Shown here in pieces: positions 25,472 through 28,242 of a stretch of 28,242 nucleotides of DNA. A program made the translations under genes and the position numbers. A model generated the notes under the pieces. It saw nothing but the letters and a program-made list of their open reading frames with translations. It made no database searches and was not told the DNA's origin. Position 1 is the first letter of the stretch, and every line of letters starts with the position of its first letter. The DNA lies in contig JAILEL010000395.1 in assembly GCA_024687845.1 (NCBI GenBank), positions 1 to 28,242 of the forward strand, given 5' to 3'. This DNA is from Eubacterium sp. Its GTDB lineage: Bacteria; Bacillota_A; Clostridia; Lachnospirales; Lachnospiraceae.

Positions 25472-27673
25472 ATGAGTTTCAGAAGTCTTTCTCTGAAAAA
25501 AGAATATAGAACCAAAACTGAAGATATAGTTAATGGTTTTTATATTCCGGTCTTAAAAAGGGCATTTGTATATAAGAGGTCAGTCGGTTATTTTTCTTCT
25601 TCTTCATTATCGAGTATTACTGAGGGCATTTATGGACTAGTGAAAAACGGAGGGAAAATCCAGTTAGTTGCATCTCCAATACTTAGTGAAGAAGATATTG
25701 AAGCAATCAGAGAAGGATATGCAAAGCGTGAAGAGATTATTGAAAAAGCGTTACTTAGCCATTTAACTGTCGCTCGTACTGAATATGAGGAAAAACGTTT
25801 AGGAATACTTGCTGAACTTATTGCAAATGGCATTTTAGATATAAAAATTGCCACTTTGAATGATGGTAGGAATATCGGAATATATCATGAAAAAATGGGG
25901 GTTTTAGAGGACGAAGAAGGGAATATAATTGCATTTTCAGGATCTAATAATGAGACCAGAAATGGAATGACAGGCAATTATGAGACTATGGATGTTTACG
26001 CCTCCTGGGAGAGTGAAGACTCTCTTGAAAGGGCACTAAATAAAAGAAAAGCATTTGAAAATATATGGAATGATGAAGAACCGGGTATTGAAGTTAATTG
26101 TTTTACTTCTGTATCAAATGTGATCATAGAAAAATATAAAAGGAAAAATGTTGATTACAGCGTTGATGAAATGGAGTATCCGCCATCAGTTGGCGAAAGT
26201 GATATTGAAAAAGATTATTTATCCTTTGGGAACGAAATAATAGTTCCGGATAGCGTTATTTTTCGTGACTATCAAATACAGGCAATAAAAGAATGGGAAG
26301 ACCGGAATTATCGTGGGATTTTCGATATGTGTACCGGAGCGGGAAAAACTTTTACGGCTCTTGGCGCGATGGAACGATTATCCCATAATACGGATAGGCT
26401 TGCTATATTGATAGTTGTGCCTTATCAGCATCTTGTGGAACAGTGGGTAGAGGATATAAAGAGATTCAACATCAATCCAATAGTTGGATTCTCGGATTCA
26501 GAATACAGGAATTACAGAGATAAACTTAGAAAAAGTATATTTGACTATAATTTGGGCGTAAAAAAAATACTTTGTTTTATATGCACAAATGCGACCTTTA
26601 AGATTGATAAGGTTAGGGATTTGTTGGATGGAATAAAAGATAACATTCTGCTTGTGGTAGATGAGGCACATAATTTTGGTTCAACAGAACTAAGAAAAAC
26701 ATTGGATGAAAGGTATGAATACAGGCTTGCTCTTTCTGCAACACTGGATAGACATGGGGATTTGGAAGGTACTGCTGCTTTGTATCAGTATTTTGGAGAT
26801 AAGTGTATAACCTATACTTTGGATAAAGCGATTGAGGATGAAAATCTAACAGAATATTATTACTATCCTCATATTGTGTATCTGTCGGCAACAGAATATG
26901 AAGATTATTCAAAAATCAGTCGTGAAATTAAAAGACATATGAATGTCGATAAAAAAACAGGAAAATTAAGGCTGGATGAAACTGCAAAAAGATTGGCGAT
27001 TAAAAGAGCTCGTATTGTTGCAGGTGCTGTGGAAAAAATCAGTAAACTGAAGGAACTGATTCAACCTTATAGAGAAGAACATAATTTACTTATTTATTCT
27101 GGGGCGACTACGCTTAATGGTGAAGAGTTACCGAATGAAGAAATTGTAGAAGATATCAGGCAGATTGATTATATATCAAGGGTTCTTGGAATAGAACTGG
27201 GTATGAATCTGGCACAATTTACTTCGAGAGAAAACACTCAGGAAAGAAATAATCTGATAGAAAGATTTAAGCAGGCTGAAGAGCTGCAAGGATTGGTGGC
27301 GATAAAATGTCTTGATGAAGGGGTAAACATCCCATCGATAAAGACTGCATTTATCTTAGCTTCTACCACAAATCCCAAAGAGTATATTCAGAGAAGAGGA
27401 AGGGTTCTCCGCAAGGCGAAGGGGAAACATTTTGCGGAAATATATGATATGATTACGCTTCCGAGATCTCTTGAAGAAGCCGGAGCCATCCCGGAAGATG
27501 AAGTGAGTATGGATTTGTCACTTGTGAAAAATGAAATTAATAGAATGCTTGAATTTAAAAGGCTTGCTTTGAATCCGCTGGACTCGGATAAATTAATAGA
27601 TAAAATAACTAATGCATTTGGATTGAAACCGGATGAGGAATTTATGGATCTGGAAGAATATCATTTCGATTAA
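25472..27673 (+). CDS. SF2 helicase with N-terminal phospholipase-D nuclease domain (restriction candidate)
   Basis: A 733-residue protein. Residues about 20-205 form a PLD-type domain with one HxK motif (His139, Lys141) followed by FSGSNNETRNG, which supplies the usual Ser/Asn residues. The helicase follows: Walker A CTGAGKT (287-293), DEAH box (397-400), motif III LSATLDRHG, and motif VI QRRGRVLRK. One HKD motif per chain means that dimers are needed for cleavage in PLD nucleases. The gene starts 3 bases after the desulfurase stop. Such proteins occur in DNA-phosphorothioation restriction sets and other defence loci; here it is probably the DNA-translocating nuclease (SspF-like by position, an inference). 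Confidence 0.88.
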   Translation: MSFRSLSLKKEYRTKTEDIVNGFYIPVLKRAFVYKRSVGYFSSSSLSSITEGIYGLVKNGGKIQLVASPILSEEDIEAIREGYAKREEIIEKALLSHLTVARTEYEEKRLGILAELIANGILDIKIATLNDGRNIGIYHEKMGVLEDEEGNIIAFSGSNNETRNGMTGNYETMDVYASWESEDSLERALNKRKAFENIWNDEEPGIEVNCFTSVSNVIIEKYKRKNVDYSVDEMEYPPSVGESDIEKDYLSFGNEIIVPDSVIFRDYQIQAIKEWEDRNYRGIFDMCTGAGKTFTALGAMERLSHNTDRLAILIVVPYQHLVEQWVEDIKRFNINPIVGFSDSEYRNYRDKLRKSIFDYNLGVKKILCFICTNATFKIDKVRDLLDGIKDNILLVVDEAHNFGSTELRKTLDERYEYRLALSATLDRHGDLEGTAALYQYFGDKCITYTLDKAIEDENLTEYYYYPHIVYLSATEYEDYSKISREIKRHMNVDKKTGKLRLDETAKRLAIKRARIVAGAVEKISKLKELIQPYREEHNLLIYSGATTLNGEELPNEEIVEDIRQIDYISRVLGIELGMNLAQFTSRENTQERNNLIERFKQAEELQGLVAIKCLDEGVNIPSIKTAFILASTTNPKEYIQRRGRVLRKAKGKHFAEIYDMITLPRSLEEAGAIPEDEVSMDLSLVKNEINRMLEFKRLALNPLDSDKLIDKITNAFGLKPDEEFMDLEEYHFD

Positions 27674-27717
27674 ATAATATGGGGTTTTAAAATAAATGAA
27701 TATTTAGGAGGATGCTT

Positions 27718-27891
27718 ATGGGGGATAACAGAAAAGATAATTTGGTCGATAAGAATGCTGTTAATATGATGATGATCAGAATCTTGAAGAAAGAAATGGA
27801 AAATGAGAAAACAAATCTTAAAACAGATGCTGAAATGGTCAAAATAATCAGAAAAATAATAGAAGAGGAGGCTGAAGCACATGTTAATTAA
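27718..27891 (+). CDS. 57-residue helical protein between helicase and AAA ATPase, unknown function
   Basis: The ATG at 27718 follows a strong AGGAGG (27706-27711) and opens a 57-codon frame to TAA at 27889-27891. The product begins MGDNRKDNLVDKNAVNMMM and is highly charged (Lys/Glu) and probably alpha-helical through IRILKKEMENEK and IIRKIIEEEAEAH. The last 11 bases overlap the start of the AAA gene in another frame, which suggests translational coupling and matched amounts of the two proteins. I do not recognise it. By order (helicase, small protein, AAA) it would match the middle member of an F-G-H-type restriction trio; that is inference. Confidence 0.75.
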   Translation: MGDNRKDNLVDKNAVNMMMIRILKKEMENEKTNLKTDAEMVKIIRKIIEEEAEAHVN

Positions 27892-28242
27892 AGGTCTCAG
27901 AATGGTTAATTTTCGCCAATATAAAGATGTCAAGCTTGAGTTCTCTTCTGATGAAAAAAAGAATATTACACTTGTGATGGGGGATAATGGAACAGGAAAG
28001 ACTACACTTGCACAGGCTTTTAGATGGTGTTTGTATGGTGTTACAGATTTTGAAATTGCTGAGGTTATTAATCGTAAGGTTCGAGATAAAATGGTGCCGG
28101 GTGGAAGAGATAAAGTTGTAGTTGAAATGGAGGTGGAATATAACGATAAAGAATATGTTATCTCACGTGAACAGGTATTTAGCAAAAAACAGATAAAAGT
28201 CGAATCTCAGAATTCTGTTCAAAGAATATATTATAAAGAAAA
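27881..28242 (+). CDS. SMC/SbcC-like AAA ATPase, 5' part only (cut by window end)
   Basis: The frame opens at the ATG at 27881 and stays open to the last base, giving 120 residues. It starts MLIKGLRMVNFRQYKDVKLE, the typical first strand of the SbcC/RecF/DndD type of AAA ATPase, and has Walker A GDNGTGKTT (about 35-43) followed by AFRWCLYGVTDF. DndD and the SMC-like restriction proteins of Dnd/Ssp loci begin this way. Signature and Walker B motifs lie beyond the window, as would any coiled coil or nuclease domain. A GAAGAGGAGG site inside the preceding gene serves it. It completes the helicase, small protein and ATPase order. Confidence 0.85.
   Translation, partial: MLIKGLRMVNFRQYKDVKLEFSSDEKKNITLVMGDNGTGKTTLAQAFRWCLYGVTDFEIAEVINRKVRDKMVPGGRDKVVVEMEVEYNDKEYVISREQVFSKKQIKVESQNSVQRIYYKE

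Noticed and set aside
27670..28185. Minus-strand reading frame of 171 codons at the right end
   Set aside because: It lies opposite two plus-strand frames with good starts, an AGGAGG site and a clear Walker A motif; its product is low-complexity and shows no motif.
17496..28242. Classical Dnd (DndABCDE) or BREX system
   Set aside because: No DndB or DndE frame, no PglX methylase and no PglZ phosphatase is visible; DUF4007 and the large ATPase point to the Ssp type. Genes beyond the right edge could still change this.
1..28242. CRISPR array, tRNA, rRNA, insertion sequence or transposase genes
   Set aside because: I found no regularly spaced direct repeats of CRISPR size, no cloverleaf-like sequences, and no DDE or serine/tyrosine recombinase motif; the short tandem repeats at 7636, 8608 and 16233 have other forms.

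Overview
The window looks like chromosomal DNA from a low-GC, butyrate-forming Firmicute, most likely a Lachnospiraceae of the Butyrivibrio/Pseudobutyrivibrio type. The reasons are a phosphotransbutyrylase-butyrate kinase pair, the end of an ATP-type PEP carboxykinase gene, Gram-positive Shine-Dalgarno sites (GGAGG) before most genes, and a heterodimeric ABC exporter of Firmicute type. The genus is an inference; no rRNA or tRNA gene is present to settle it.

Positions 1-17,500 are mostly housekeeping genes. They are: the 3' end of pckA with a strong terminator; a Gld-type ABC transporter operon (ATPase, then a permease fused to a GldG-like domain) with two small membrane proteins; ptb and buk; a large single-span surface protein with Gln/Pro/Gly and Ser/Asp repeats; an MraY-like glycosyltransferase and aroD; a Gfo/Idh/MocA oxidoreductase on the minus strand; a two-gene heterodimeric ABC exporter; a DtxR/MntR-type regulator on the minus strand; and adenosine deaminase.

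Positions 17,496-28,242 (the right edge) hold an accessory defence island that reads more AT-rich by eye. A minus-strand XRE regulator lies divergent from a plus-strand operon with a good promoter (TTGACT-N18-TATAAT). The operon encodes, in order: a DndC/SspD-type PAPS-reductase-like sulfurtransferase with zinc ribbons and a double [4Fe-4S] ferredoxin tail; a DUF4007 (SspB-like) protein; a 1200-residue P-loop ATPase (SspC candidate); a cysteine desulfurase (SspA/DndA role); an SF2 helicase with an N-terminal phospholipase-D nuclease domain; a 57-residue protein; and an SMC/SbcC-like AAA ATPase cut by the window end. I read this as a DNA phosphorothioation module (sulfur donor, nickase, ATPase, sulfurtransferase) followed by a restriction module, resembling the described SspABCD-SspFGH type. 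I see no DndB, DndE, PglX or PglZ gene in the part shown.

Proposed division of labour, inferred from families: the desulfurase takes sulfur from cysteine; the iron-sulfur PP-loop enzyme activates DNA phosphate and places sulfur on it; the DUF4007 protein nicks or selects the site; the large ATPase supplies energy or assembly; the helicase-nuclease, small protein and AAA ATPase attack DNA lacking the mark; and the XRE protein sets expression.
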